This document shows, piece by piece, positions 16,966-25,051 of a stretch of DNA of 64,000 nucleotides (positions are counted from its first letter, which is position 1; every line of letters begins with the position of its first letter). The notes below the pieces were generated by a model. That model ran no database searches and was not told the origin of the DNA. It saw only the letters and a program-made list of their open reading frames with translations. Source of the DNA: Candidatus Vagococcus giribetii (lineage in GTDB: Bacteria; Bacillota; Bacilli; Lactobacillales; Vagococcaceae); NCBI RefSeq assembly GCF_017316185.1, contig NZ_JAFLVX010000025.1:1-64000 (forward strand), in the 5' to 3' direction. The translations under genes and the position numbers were made by a program.

Positions 16966-17565
16966 TTATTCGTGTTGTTCTTTTCCTTTTAATTCATTTA
17001 GTTCTTGTTGAAGTTTTTCTATTTCTTTTTCTTTATTCTTAATTCGAATGCCCCTATTCTCTATAGTATTTGTATCTCGCTCAAAGGGCGACTTAATTAC
17101 AAAGTTCCAAAAGACAGCGATGAAGGTACCAATAAAGGTATCAATCACACGGTTAAATGCATAGAGATACGACTCTTCTTTAGGAATCGAAAAAGCAATG
17201 AAAAGAAAGGTTGCAATGCCACCAATGATACCAGCAGGATTATTAATTCGAATGGAAAAACTAATAATAATGGCGACAATTAATGGAATAAAAATCAATT
17301 GTCCCATTGCCTCGTTTTGGAATAAACGAAGACAAGCATAGTAGAAAAAGGCACCAAAGCCACCAATGGTATTGCCTAAAATCCTTGATTTACCAAAATC
17401 AATACTTGAGGATAAATCTTCTCGTAACGCAAAGACAGCCGCTAAAGTTGCTACAATGGGTGTGCCTCTATCTGTCAGTTGAAAGACAAGAATACAGCAC
17501 ATGACGGCAAGTGACGTTTTAACAGTTCTTAAGCCAATATGGTATTTTCCCCAATACATAAGCAA
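16966..17565 (-). CDS. ArAE/FUSC-family membrane protein, short form
   Basis: 199 residues resembling the N-terminal membrane half of the aromatic acid exporter family (ArAE_1). It has the start signature GLRTVKTSLAVMCCIL, then four or five hydrophobic segments to about residue 160. The tail is charged and coiled-coil-like (NKEKEIEKLQQELNEL). It lacks the soluble C-terminal domain found in the relative at 18323. The lipoprotein gene lies 6 bases upstream on the same strand, so the two form an operon. Transport function is inferred from the family. Confidence 0.78.
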   Translation of the reverse strand: MLMYWGKYHIGLRTVKTSLAVMCCILVFQLTDRGTPIVATLAAVFALREDLSSSIDFGKSRILGNTIGGFGAFFYYACLRLFQNEAMGQLIFIPLIVAIIISFSIRINNPAGIIGGIATFLFIAFSIPKEESYLYAFNRVIDTFIGTFIAVFWNFVIKSPFERDTNTIENRGIRIKNKEKEIEKLQQELNELKGKEQHE

Positions 17566-17571
17566 TCACTC

Positions 17572-18201
17572 CTATTTTTTAGGAACTGAGGCATCTTTTT
17601 GATAATTTTTGACAAGACTTAAGGTATAAGACATGTTAGTTTTGGCTTCTTCAGCTACCATAGTTACCGAGCCATACGTTCGGTTGATAACAGATCCTTG
17701 GTCTTCTAAATTATCGACAGGTAAACTAGTGTATAAAGCTTCTTCTTGTTCAAAACCAGTTTTCATATACATAATCAAAGAATCATAGTTGTTGATAATG
17801 ATTTGTAAACTACTGCTAATTAAATCAAGCTGTTCATGATTAACATCGACAGCATTTTTACCACTGATTCGCTCAACTTCACGTTTATACTTGTTGAGGT
17901 TTTTCTGACCAGCTTGAATCTCTTTTAAAAGATCTTGTCTGGTTTGGTAATTTTTATAAAGCGCTCCTTCTTCTTCGACAAATAGGCCGGTTTTTGGACC
18001 GTTTTCCATATCTTTGTCAAATGAAGGAATGATAGCATCCACACTTGTTAATAAATCTTTCATCACTTGTTTTTCTTCTGTTAGCGCTGTGTCTAAGTTT
18101 TTAGTAACAGTGAGAGATTCATCTAATTCTTGTGTCATACCACAAGCAGTGACAAATACTAGAGTTGTCACTAAAAGGATTATCGTTTTTAATCGTTTCA
18201 T
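17572..18201 (-). CDS. YkyA-like cell-wall-associated lipoprotein
   Basis: The 209-residue protein has a lipoprotein signal peptide with lipobox FVTAC (Cys20). Long amphipathic helices follow (DESLTVTKNLDTALTEEKQ, then RQDLLKEIQAGQKNLNKYK), the arrangement of the YkyA (putative cell-wall binding lipoprotein) family. It would be anchored to the outer face of the membrane. It is transcribed divergently from one ArAE protein and in operon with the other, suggesting shared envelope work. Molecular function is not established. Confidence 0.8.
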   Translation of the reverse strand: MKRLKTIILLVTTLVFVTACGMTQELDESLTVTKNLDTALTEEKQVMKDLLTSVDAIIPSFDKDMENGPKTGLFVEEEGALYKNYQTRQDLLKEIQAGQKNLNKYKREVERISGKNAVDVNHEQLDLISSSLQIIINNYDSLIMYMKTGFEQEEALYTSLPVDNLEDQGSVINRTYGSVTMVAEEAKTNMSYTLSLVKNYQKDASVPKK

Positions 18202-18322
18202 AGCAATGCCTCCTTATTCATACTATGATATACGAAAGAGTAGCCTAACGCCAGTTTTTGTTATCTATTAATGATTGACGAAAGAAAAATTTTACCTTTT
18301 AATAAGGGAAGAGGTGAGGAAA

Positions 18323-19273
18323 ATGAAAATAGGGTTGCGAACGATTAAAACAGTGATTGCGGCCACACTGGCTATGTTATTAGCCAATTATTTGGGCTTA
18401 AAATTTCCTTCAACAGCAGGAATTATTGCCATATTAAGTGTAACGAATACAAAAACATCTTCTTTTAAAGTAGGAATTGGCCGAATAATTGCTCTTTTTA
18501 TTGCTATTATTATTGCTTTTATTTGTTATCAATTGATTGGCTACAATCCTTGGGCTTTTGGTTTGTATTTACTAATTTATATTCCTATTGCCGCAAAATA
18601 CCAGATGGCAGAAGCCATTCCTGTTAACTCTGTTTTGATCACTCATTTCTTAAATGAAGGCCGAATGGATGTACCACTTATTGTCAATGCTGTCTCATTA
18701 TTACTAATTGGGGTGTCACTGGCTTTATTAGCCAATCTATTTATGCCAAATGTTGAAACAGAGATAAGAGAACATAAAGAAAAAGTAGACAAGAAAATCA
18801 AAGAATTACTTAAACAAATGTCTGAAAGATTAGATACAAAAAGTTTAGAAGGGCATTGTGATATTTATCTAGCACGCATTGAATCAGAAATCAATGAAGG
18901 TGAAGAGTATGCTAAAAATCATTTAGATAACCGACTTCTAGTGAAAGATTATTATGAGATTAGTTATTTTCAAATGAGACGTATGCAGTTAAAGGTCTTA
19001 AAAGATATGGTGATATTATTAGAAGACATTGAAGTAGACGCTGCTATTTCAGAAGAAATTAGAGGGTTAATTGAAACTATCCATGAAACCTATTCTGAAC
19101 AAAATGACGGCATTTTATTGAAAGAAAAAGTCCAAGAAGTTTACCAATATTATGAAACAAAAGACTTACCAAAAACCCGTGAAGAATTTGAAAATAGAGC
19201 GAGGTTATACCAGTTTTTAACGGAAATTCAAACCTTTATTGATATCAAAGTAAACTTTAACATGGGTGTTTAG
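18323..19273 (+). CDS. ArAE (aromatic acid exporter-like) family protein, full length
   Basis: This 316-residue protein has an N-terminal membrane region (about 1-150, several helices, starting MKIGLRTIKTVIAA) and a helical soluble C-terminal domain (about 160-316). That is the ArAE_1 plus ArAE_1_C layout seen in B. subtilis YgaE/YqjA-type proteins. I use the ATG at 18323, because GAGGTGAGG precedes it. A TTG at 18275 would add 16 poorly supported residues. Its opening sequence is very like that of the short paralogue at 16966-17565, pointing to old duplication. Substrate unknown. Confidence 0.8.
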   Translation: MKIGLRTIKTVIAATLAMLLANYLGLKFPSTAGIIAILSVTNTKTSSFKVGIGRIIALFIAIIIAFICYQLIGYNPWAFGLYLLIYIPIAAKYQMAEAIPVNSVLITHFLNEGRMDVPLIVNAVSLLLIGVSLALLANLFMPNVETEIREHKEKVDKKIKELLKQMSERLDTKSLEGHCDIYLARIESEINEGEEYAKNHLDNRLLVKDYYEISYFQMRRMQLKVLKDMVILLEDIEVDAAISEEIRGLIETIHETYSEQNDGILLKEKVQEVYQYYETKDLPKTREEFENRARLYQFLTEIQTFIDIKVNFNMGV

Positions 19274-19383
19274 GATTCTGTTAAGTTTTTCCAATCAAGG
19301 TTGTGAAAAAGATGCTTTTTTCTTCGTAAAAGGGTAAAATAGCCATAACTAGAATAAATTAAAAAGGTTAGGATGTGGGATAA

Positions 19384-19944
19384 ATGCATCAAGCAATAGT
19401 GAACATTATTTTAGATCAGATCAAAGACCAATTTATGAGTGAAACCATTTGTGTGACTTATTTTTTAGACGTCCCAATGAATGATTGGGATGACTGGAAA
19501 AAAGGGTTACGTCCATTATCAACTGAAAAAATGCAAAAGTTAAAAGGCCTTTTCTCAGATTACGAATGGATGCTAGTTCAAAAAATAGCGAGACAAGCGA
19601 CTCTTTTTCCTGAAAAGAGAAATTATGTCGTGTCTGAGTATAAACGACTTAAATCAATTATTGCCAAAGAATGGATAAAAACTGGGATGACTAAAGTGGA
19701 GTTAATTACTCAACAAAGTGCCCCTCAAGGAGGAGCTAGTGCTTATCCACACAAGCAAGTCGTTAATTTAAGAATCTATATCAGCTATGGCGAATGGGGT
19801 TATGATGATATTTTAGAATTTTGTATGCCAGCAGTCATTCAACAACAAATTAATGATTCTCAAGTAGATTTATTAGAGTGGGTAGATGAAAACTTAGTTG
19901 AAGCCTACACTGAAAATGATACAGATACGGAGAATGAAGGATAA
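19384..19944 (+). CDS. Conserved-looking cytoplasmic protein of unknown function
   Basis: 186 residues, no signal or membrane segment. The N-terminal half has many aromatic residues (YFLDVPMNDWDDWKKGLRP), the middle is basic and helical, and the C-terminus is strongly acidic (ENDTDTENEG). I recognise no domain. It is 27 bases upstream of the carboxypeptidase gene on the same strand and probably co-transcribed with it and the glucosaminidase. Confidence 0.7.
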   Translation: MHQAIVNIILDQIKDQFMSETICVTYFLDVPMNDWDDWKKGLRPLSTEKMQKLKGLFSDYEWMLVQKIARQATLFPEKRNYVVSEYKRLKSIIAKEWIKTGMTKVELITQQSAPQGGASAYPHKQVVNLRIYISYGEWGYDDILEFCMPAVIQQQINDSQVDLLEWVDENLVEAYTENDTDTENEG

Positions 19945-19971
19945 ATAAATAAGGAGGTTGGAAAATCTCTG

Positions 19972-20715
19972 ATGGCAAAAAAAATATTTTTATTAGTAAC
20001 ATCTTTATTTATTGTGGTAACAGTGGTTTTTTATAACCATCAGTTTAAACCGTTCCAAGGGAAAGATAAAACAAAAGAAACAGTAACAACAACTAGCTCT
20101 ACTGAAAAAAAAGAGACAGTTAAGTTACCTGGAAAAGTAGATGATTGGAACCTTGTCTTAGTAAATGATGCAACAGAAATTAAAGAAGAACCAAAAGAGT
20201 TAAAAGCATTACCTGATGGACATGAAGTGGATAGTCGAATTTACACTGATTATCTAAATTTAACAGAAGCAGCTAAAAACGAGGAAATTGACCTAGTAAT
20301 TATCTCATCTTATCGTTCAGTGGAAGAACAAAGAGGAGTTGTCGCAACAGAAATTGCTCAATACGAAAGTCAAGGTCATACTCATGAAGAAGCAACAGAT
20401 TTGGCCATGAAATACGTGACTGTTCCAGGTCATAGTGAGCATCATACAGGACTAGCTTTAGATGTTCTAGATACAACTTGGTACAATGATGGTCATTTAT
20501 TGGAAGAAGAATTTGGGGCGACAAAAGTTGGAAAATGGTTAGCTGAAAATGTGTGCCATTATGGTTTTGTGATTCGTTATGAAAAAGGAAAAGAAAAAAT
20601 AACGGGTATAAATTATGAGCCGTGGCACATTCGTTATGTAGGTAAAGAAAACGCTGAGTATATGTATAACAACCATCTTGCATTAGAAGAGTACATTGAT
20701 CAGTTAAAAAAGTAG
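19972..20715 (+). CDS. D-alanyl-D-alanine carboxypeptidase (VanY/LdcB type, M15B)
   Basis: A membrane-anchored or secreted peptidoglycan carboxypeptidase of 247 residues. One N-terminal hydrophobic helix (about 4-21) is followed by a Thr/Ser/Lys linker and the VanY domain. The domain contains SSYRSVEEQR, the zinc motif PGHSEHHTGLALDV (His and Asp ligands) and EPWHIRYVG with the third ligand. The ribosome binding site AAGGAGG at 19951-19957 is 14 bases from the ATG, unusually far. No better start exists, because an in-frame TGA lies between. It sits before a glucosaminidase gene, forming a wall-remodelling pair. Confidence 0.88.
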   Translation: MAKKIFLLVTSLFIVVTVVFYNHQFKPFQGKDKTKETVTTTSSTEKKETVKLPGKVDDWNLVLVNDATEIKEEPKELKALPDGHEVDSRIYTDYLNLTEAAKNEEIDLVIISSYRSVEEQRGVVATEIAQYESQGHTHEEATDLAMKYVTVPGHSEHHTGLALDVLDTTWYNDGHLLEEEFGATKVGKWLAENVCHYGFVIRYEKGKEKITGINYEPWHIRYVGKENAEYMYNNHLALEEYIDQLKK

Positions 20716-20722
20716 GTAAATA

Positions 20723-21355
20723 ATGGCAAAGCGTAAAAGAAAAAAGAAATATGATGCCTTTGGACCAAATCGAATCCCGATTTTTTTAAGTATTATTATT
20801 ATCTTAATCGGTTCGGTGGTGTTTGTTTTTAGCTTAGGTAGTTTAACGAAACCTGCTAATACTTTATCCTTGCAACAGCAAGAAGTGAATACAAATCAGG
20901 AATTCATTAATCAGTTAGTACCAGTGGCTAAAGAGTTACATGAATCATATGGCATTTTGCCAAGTATTATCTTGGGGCAGGCTATTTTAGAGTCTGATTG
21001 GGGGAAAAGTGAGTTAAGTGCGAAATATAACAATTTATTTGGGATTAAATCTTTTAATCCAAATGATGAATCCGTTAAATTAAGCACAAAAGAATATAAA
21101 AATGGCAAGTGGATAGACATTAAAGCTAATTTTAAAGTCTATCGAAGTTGGGACGATTGCATGAGAGATCATACCATGTTGTTTGTTAATGGAGTAGATT
21201 GGGATCCGTATTTGTATCAAGGTGTCTTATTAGCATCTGATTACAAGACAGCAGCGATTGCTCTTCAAACATCTGGTTACGCGACAGATCCTGATTATGC
21301 GAGTAAAGTCATTGAAGTCATCGAAGTAAATGAGTTGTACAAGTATGACCAATAA
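20723..21355 (+). CDS. Glucosaminidase-domain cell-wall hydrolase (GH73-like)
   Basis: The 210-residue protein has a basic N-terminus (KRKRKKK), one membrane helix (about 14-35) and a glucosaminidase domain. That domain contains SIILGQAILESDWGKSELS, with the catalytic glutamate in AILESDWG, then NNLFGIK and YRSWDDCMRDHT, as in FlgJ/AcmA-type enzymes. It would cut the glycan backbone of peptidoglycan from a membrane anchor. It has no LysM or other binding repeats. The ATG lies 7 bases after the carboxypeptidase stop. A terminator overlaps its 3' end. Confidence 0.87.
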   Translation: MAKRKRKKKYDAFGPNRIPIFLSIIIILIGSVVFVFSLGSLTKPANTLSLQQQEVNTNQEFINQLVPVAKELHESYGILPSIILGQAILESDWGKSELSAKYNNLFGIKSFNPNDESVKLSTKEYKNGKWIDIKANFKVYRSWDDCMRDHTMLFVNGVDWDPYLYQGVLLASDYKTAAIALQTSGYATDPDYASKVIEVIEVNELYKYDQ

Positions 21356-21392
21356 AAGCCATCTACCAATTAAGGTGATTGGCTTTTTATCT
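21354..21392 (+). terminator. Terminator after the wall-hydrolase genes
   Basis: AAAAGCCA with inner TACC pairs with GGTGATTGGCTTTT. The stem is interrupted but ends in a T-rich run. Confidence 0.6.
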
Positions 21393-21412
21393 GTGTAAGG
21401 GGGATATTTAAA

Positions 21413-22105
21413 ATGAAAAAAGAAAAAGGGCAAGTCCCAGAAATAATGACTAATTTAAGAAAAGATACGATTCATGTACCTACAGTTATTAGAGACTGTA
21501 CAGGTATCAGAATTTTTGGTAAACGAATTAAATCCATCTGTTACTCTACAGATATTGCCATTATTCGTAATATTGACGCAGATGCAGTGATTGCTGTTTA
21601 CCCATTCACTCCGCATCCAACTATTACAAAAGCGATTATTGAAGCAGCAGATATTCCTGTGTTTTCTGGTGTAGGTGGCGGATTGACTCAGGGGAATCGA
21701 TCTGTCAGTATGAGTATGTTTGCTGAAGCTAATGGTTCTCTTGGCGTAGTTGTGAATGCGCCAACATCCAAAGAAACTATCTATGATATTTCTCAAATGG
21801 TGGATATTCCCATTATTGGCACCATTACATCAGAGTATACAGATGTGAAGGAAAAGATTGAAGCAGGCGTAAAAATTTTAAACGTCAGTGGAGGTAAAAA
21901 TACAGCAAATATTGTTAGAGAAATTAGAAAAGAATTTCCAACGTTTCCAATTATGGCAACAGGTGGTCCTACAGATGATTCTATTAGAGAAACCATTGAA
22001 GCAGGAGCCAATGCGATCACATATACACCACCAACTAATGGTCAATTATTTAGCAAGAAAATGAATATATATCGTGAAAAAGAAAAACTTGAAAATGAAG
22101 AGTAA
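21413..22105 (+). CDS. TIM-barrel (aldolase-type) protein of unknown activity
   Basis: 230 residues in an alternating strand-helix pattern. Phosphate-binding-like segments are VFSGVGGGLTQG near the middle and IMATGGPTDDSIRETIEAGA near the end, resembling ribulose-phosphate-binding barrels and related proteins. No specific active site can be assigned. A GGGGG-type ribosome binding site precedes the ATG. It is followed 20 bases later by the signal-peptidase-like gene and then a vitamin-kinase gene, so it may belong to the same transcript. Confidence 0.65.
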   Translation: MKKEKGQVPEIMTNLRKDTIHVPTVIRDCTGIRIFGKRIKSICYSTDIAIIRNIDADAVIAVYPFTPHPTITKAIIEAADIPVFSGVGGGLTQGNRSVSMSMFAEANGSLGVVVNAPTSKETIYDISQMVDIPIIGTITSEYTDVKEKIEAGVKILNVSGGKNTANIVREIRKEFPTFPIMATGGPTDDSIRETIEAGANAITYTPPTNGQLFSKKMNIYREKEKLENEE

Positions 22106-22125
22106 GTGAGCAAAAAGGAGTTAGT

Positions 22126-22920
22126 ATGGTGAACAAGCCAGATGGGAAAAAAAGTCTTCCAGATATGGATATGAACCATAATCCTGTCTGGGACGTGTTA
22201 GATGGAAAAGTGATGCCTGAAAAAAAAGCTAAGAACAAAACGAAAGTAAAGAAAAAAAAGCCATCAGAGATGGACGAAGAAATTGATTATTATTTTTCAG
22301 AGCTTGAAAAAGAAGAACCAAAAGAAAACTACGAAGAGGAAGCTCCAAAGAGAAAAATATCATTTTCAACGTTGTTTTACATCATTAGTGGTATATTAGT
22401 TGTTTTAATTATGAGTTTGTTGTTAGTTATTGTGCTAAACTATGATAAAATGACAGTTAGTACGAATGCGATGGCAAGCCAAGTTGTTAAAAGCGATCAA
22501 GTGATGTATAAGCCAGATGTTGACATTAATCGTTTTAATGTGGTGTTAGTAGATAACAATGGTAAAGAAGACTTACTTCGTGTGATTGGCATGCCGGGAG
22601 ATCGATTAGAGATGAAGAATGATGTCTTAATGATAAACAATGCGATTTATGATGAGGTTTATTTAAAAGAAAACTATGTAGATTTTAAACTTCAAGACAA
22701 CAATCTAAAAGAACCCTATACAACTAATTTTAGTGTCGCAGATATCAGTAAGGCAAAAGATCATAATAATTTTGTACCAGAAAATCAATACATACTCCTT
22801 GGTGATAACCGAGGAAAAGCCAGTGATAGCAGAATAAATGGATTTTATGACAAATCGGCTATCAAAGGTATTGTAGTAATGAAGATTTGGCCTCTGTCAG
22901 ATTTGGGGCCAATTGAATAA
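22126..22920 (+). CDS. Signal peptidase I-like protein lacking catalytic Ser and Lys
   Basis: 264 residues. A charged cytoplasmic region of about 80 residues comes first, then one membrane helix (about 81-105), then an S26-type domain. Family boxes are clear: RVIGMPGDRLEMKND (box D) and LLGDNRGKASDSR (box E). Compared with B. subtilis SipS, the serine box DSM reads NAM (Ala115), and the general-base lysine preceding RVIG is Leu151. Both members of the dyad are therefore lost, so it should not cleave preproteins. S. aureus SpsA is a known inactive homologue. It is likely a pseudoenzyme with a binding or regulatory role. Confidence 0.85.
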   Translation: MVNKPDGKKSLPDMDMNHNPVWDVLDGKVMPEKKAKNKTKVKKKKPSEMDEEIDYYFSELEKEEPKENYEEEAPKRKISFSTLFYIISGILVVLIMSLLLVIVLNYDKMTVSTNAMASQVVKSDQVMYKPDVDINRFNVVLVDNNGKEDLLRVIGMPGDRLEMKNDVLMINNAIYDEVYLKENYVDFKLQDNNLKEPYTTNFSVADISKAKDHNNFVPENQYILLGDNRGKASDSRINGFYDKSAIKGIVVMKIWPLSDLGPIE

Positions 22921-22940
22921 AGTGAGAATTGGGGAACATC

Positions 22941-23750
22941 ATGAAGAAAGTATTAACAATTGCAGGCTCTGATTCTCTTAGTGGTGGCGGCTTACAGGCT
23001 GATTTAAGAACATTTGAAGAATATCAAGTAACAGGTTTAAATGTCCTTACTTGTATCGTAACAGTCGAGGCAAATACAGATAAAGTAACGGTGACAGAGT
23101 TACCTTTATCTTTACTAGAGACTCAATTAGAGGAATGTTTTAATGAAGTACCAGCAATTGATGTCATTAAAATAGGTATGTTAGCTAATATTGAAACAGC
23201 TAAAGTAGTAGTCAAAGCTTTGAAGAAACATCGAGAAATACCAGTTGTCTTAGATCCGGTCCTAGCACTAAAAGAATCCGGCTTAACATCAAGTCAAGAC
23301 ATCATTGATTTTTTTAAAACCGAATTAATGCCCCTGGCAGACATTACAACGCCTAATTTAAAAGAAGCAGAGTTACTTTCAGGTCTAGGTAAACTAGATT
23401 CCTTAGAAAAGATGAAAGAAGCGGCTCAGTTGATTCATAAAACAGGGGTTAAACATGTGGTGATTAAAGGTGGTCAACGTCTTGAAGGTAGACTTGCCTA
23501 TGATGTGTTTTATGATGGGCAGAACTATATGATTCTAGAAGAAGATAAACTATTAAACGGTTATAACAATGGAGCAGGTTGTACGTTTGCCTCTGCCATT
23601 GCTTCAGGTATGGCACTTGGGTATCATTTAGAGACGGCTGTTAGAAAAGCTAAAGCCTTTGTTTATGAGGGCATTGAGTACGGGATTCCTTTTTTACCTG
23701 GATTAGGAAATGTCTTTCAAGGTGGAAAGAGTAAAAGAGACCAAGATTAG
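22941..23750 (+). CDS. Pyridoxal/hydroxymethylpyrimidine kinase (PdxK/ThiD type)
   Basis: A ribokinase-fold kinase of 269 residues that phosphorylates B6 vitamers or hydroxymethylpyrimidine. Seen are TIAGSDSLSGGGLQADLRT at the N-terminus, the ATP/Mg region VLDPVLALKESG, and the anion-hole and catalytic segment NNGAGCTFASAIASG near residue 215. The D of the usual G-T-G-D-T/G-A-G-C motif is replaced by the G-A-G-C form seen in PdxK2-type enzymes, so pyridoxal kinase is somewhat more likely. I chose the ATG at 22941 over the TTG at 22929 because GGGG lies 6 bases upstream. Confidence 0.83.
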   Translation: MKKVLTIAGSDSLSGGGLQADLRTFEEYQVTGLNVLTCIVTVEANTDKVTVTELPLSLLETQLEECFNEVPAIDVIKIGMLANIETAKVVVKALKKHREIPVVLDPVLALKESGLTSSQDIIDFFKTELMPLADITTPNLKEAELLSGLGKLDSLEKMKEAAQLIHKTGVKHVVIKGGQRLEGRLAYDVFYDGQNYMILEEDKLLNGYNNGAGCTFASAIASGMALGYHLETAVRKAKAFVYEGIEYGIPFLPGLGNVFQGGKSKRDQD

Positions 23751-23771
23751 ATTTATTTTAAAAGGATTCTA

Positions 23772-23800
23772 TTGTAAAATAAAGTTGGATAAGTTATAGA
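23772..23800 (+). promoter_or_regulatory. Promoter of the DUF1149 gene
   Basis: TTGTAA (23772-23777), 17-base spacer, TATAGA (23795-23800), with the gene's ATG 39 bases downstream. Confidence 0.5.
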
Positions 23801-23838
23801 AAAAATACAAAGATAAGATGAAAAGAGGAGTCAATCAC

Positions 23839-24222
23839 ATGGAATTAAAAAGACAACAAGAGTTTGTACAAAGCTATCATTATGATGCGTTACCAGAAAA
23901 CCACACAGAAGAAACAGCGATTAATGTAGGGATTAACCCATTTGAAATTAAAAAAGAAATGAACATTGATCCAGAAACAAACTCTGTATTAGGGTTACGA
24001 GTTGAATTTAAAATTGTGTTAGAAAAAGTTGTTTTAACTGGAGATGTGGCTCAATTTGTTCAAGTAGCAGGTCGTAAAATCGAAGTAGTTGAAGATTTAA
24101 CAAAAGAAGAAGTTAACGAATTAGTGAAACCTTTATTTGTCTTAATTGAAAGATTGACTTATGAAGTAACAGAAATTGCTTTAGATGCACCAGGAGTGCA
24201 ATTAAACTTTTCTCAAGAGTAA
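23839..24222 (+). CDS. DUF1149 family protein
   Basis: This 127-residue cytoplasmic protein, starting at an ATG 8 bases after GAGGAG, matches the Lactobacillales DUF1149 family in length and sequence character. It has an N-terminal VQSYHYDALPEN, a central ETNSVLGLRVEFKIVLEK strand pattern and an acidic helix KEEVNELVKPLFVLIERL. The fold recalls SecB-like proteins, but no function is established. It has its own promoter and terminator. Confidence 0.82.
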   Translation: MELKRQQEFVQSYHYDALPENHTEETAINVGINPFEIKKEMNIDPETNSVLGLRVEFKIVLEKVVLTGDVAQFVQVAGRKIEVVEDLTKEEVNELVKPLFVLIERLTYEVTEIALDAPGVQLNFSQE

Positions 24223-24241
24223 TCAAACAGTACGAGTTAAT

Positions 24242-24273
24242 GAGGCAGACACTTGCGTAGTCAGCCTTTTTTA
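24242..24273 (+). terminator. Terminator after the DUF1149 gene
   Basis: AGGCAGAC pairs with GTCAGCCT with one A-A mismatch. TTTTTTA follows. Confidence 0.65.
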
Positions 24274-24287
24274 TTAGGAGGTAGAGT

Positions 24288-25028
24288 ATGTCAGATTATT
24301 TATTTGTTATTGGTGATATTCACGGGGAACTGGATTTATTTAACGAGTTACTTAAAGACTACGAGCCTTCTATGCACCAACTCGTACTGATTGGAGATTT
24401 GTTAGATAGAGGGTTAGAATCAAAGAAATGCTTACTGTTAGGAAAAGAATTAGTAGAAACAACAGGAGCTATTTACCTTAAAGGCAATCATGAGGATTTA
24501 CTCTTACGATTTTTAGATGATCCTGAAGAGCGGTATAAAAATTACTTACTAAATGGTGGTGGGGAAACAATTGAGAGTTTGCTTCACCCAGGAGCTGTGG
24601 CAGAATATTCCGCTACAGAAATAGCCATGATGATTCGCTCTAGATATAAAGAACTGGTGTCCTTTTTAAAGGAATTGCCACTTTATTATGAATGGCAAAA
24701 CTATGTGTGTGTTCATGCAGGTGTTAACTTAGAGTTATCTGATTGGAAACAGACATCAGAACGGGATTTCTTATGGATTCGTAAGGAGTTTCATCAAGGT
24801 AATAATCAAACAGGTAAACAAATCATTTTTGGTCACACGCCAACGATGTATTTGTATGAAGACAATAACGCAACTAAATTGTGGCACTCAGATAACAAAA
24901 TCGGCATTGATGGTGGTGGTGTTTACGGTGGTTCAGTTCATGGTGTAGTCATCAATGAATTTGGTTTAGTTCAGGATATTGAAGTCAGAAATCAATACGA
25001 GTGGGAGCCAACATTTTTAGTCCCATAA
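24288..25028 (+). CDS. Metallophosphoesterase (PPP-family, PrpE/ApaH-like)
   Basis: The 246-residue phosphatase shows all the PPP metal motifs: GDIHGE near residue 9, GDLLDRG, KGNHED, a later His in VCVHAGV and IIFGHTPT. Such proteins act as Ser/Thr/Tyr protein phosphatases or Ap4A hydrolases. Which of these applies cannot be told from the sequence. The ATG follows an AGGAGG ribosome binding site. The large coiled-coil gene begins 23 bases downstream, so the two are probably co-transcribed. Confidence 0.88.
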   Translation: MSDYLFVIGDIHGELDLFNELLKDYEPSMHQLVLIGDLLDRGLESKKCLLLGKELVETTGAIYLKGNHEDLLLRFLDDPEERYKNYLLNGGGETIESLLHPGAVAEYSATEIAMMIRSRYKELVSFLKELPLYYEWQNYVCVHAGVNLELSDWKQTSERDFLWIRKEFHQGNNQTGKQIIFGHTPTMYLYEDNNATKLWHSDNKIGIDGGGVYGGSVHGVVINEFGLVQDIEVRNQYEWEPTFLVP

Positions 25029-25051
25029 TAACAAAAGAGAGGGGTTGTCAG

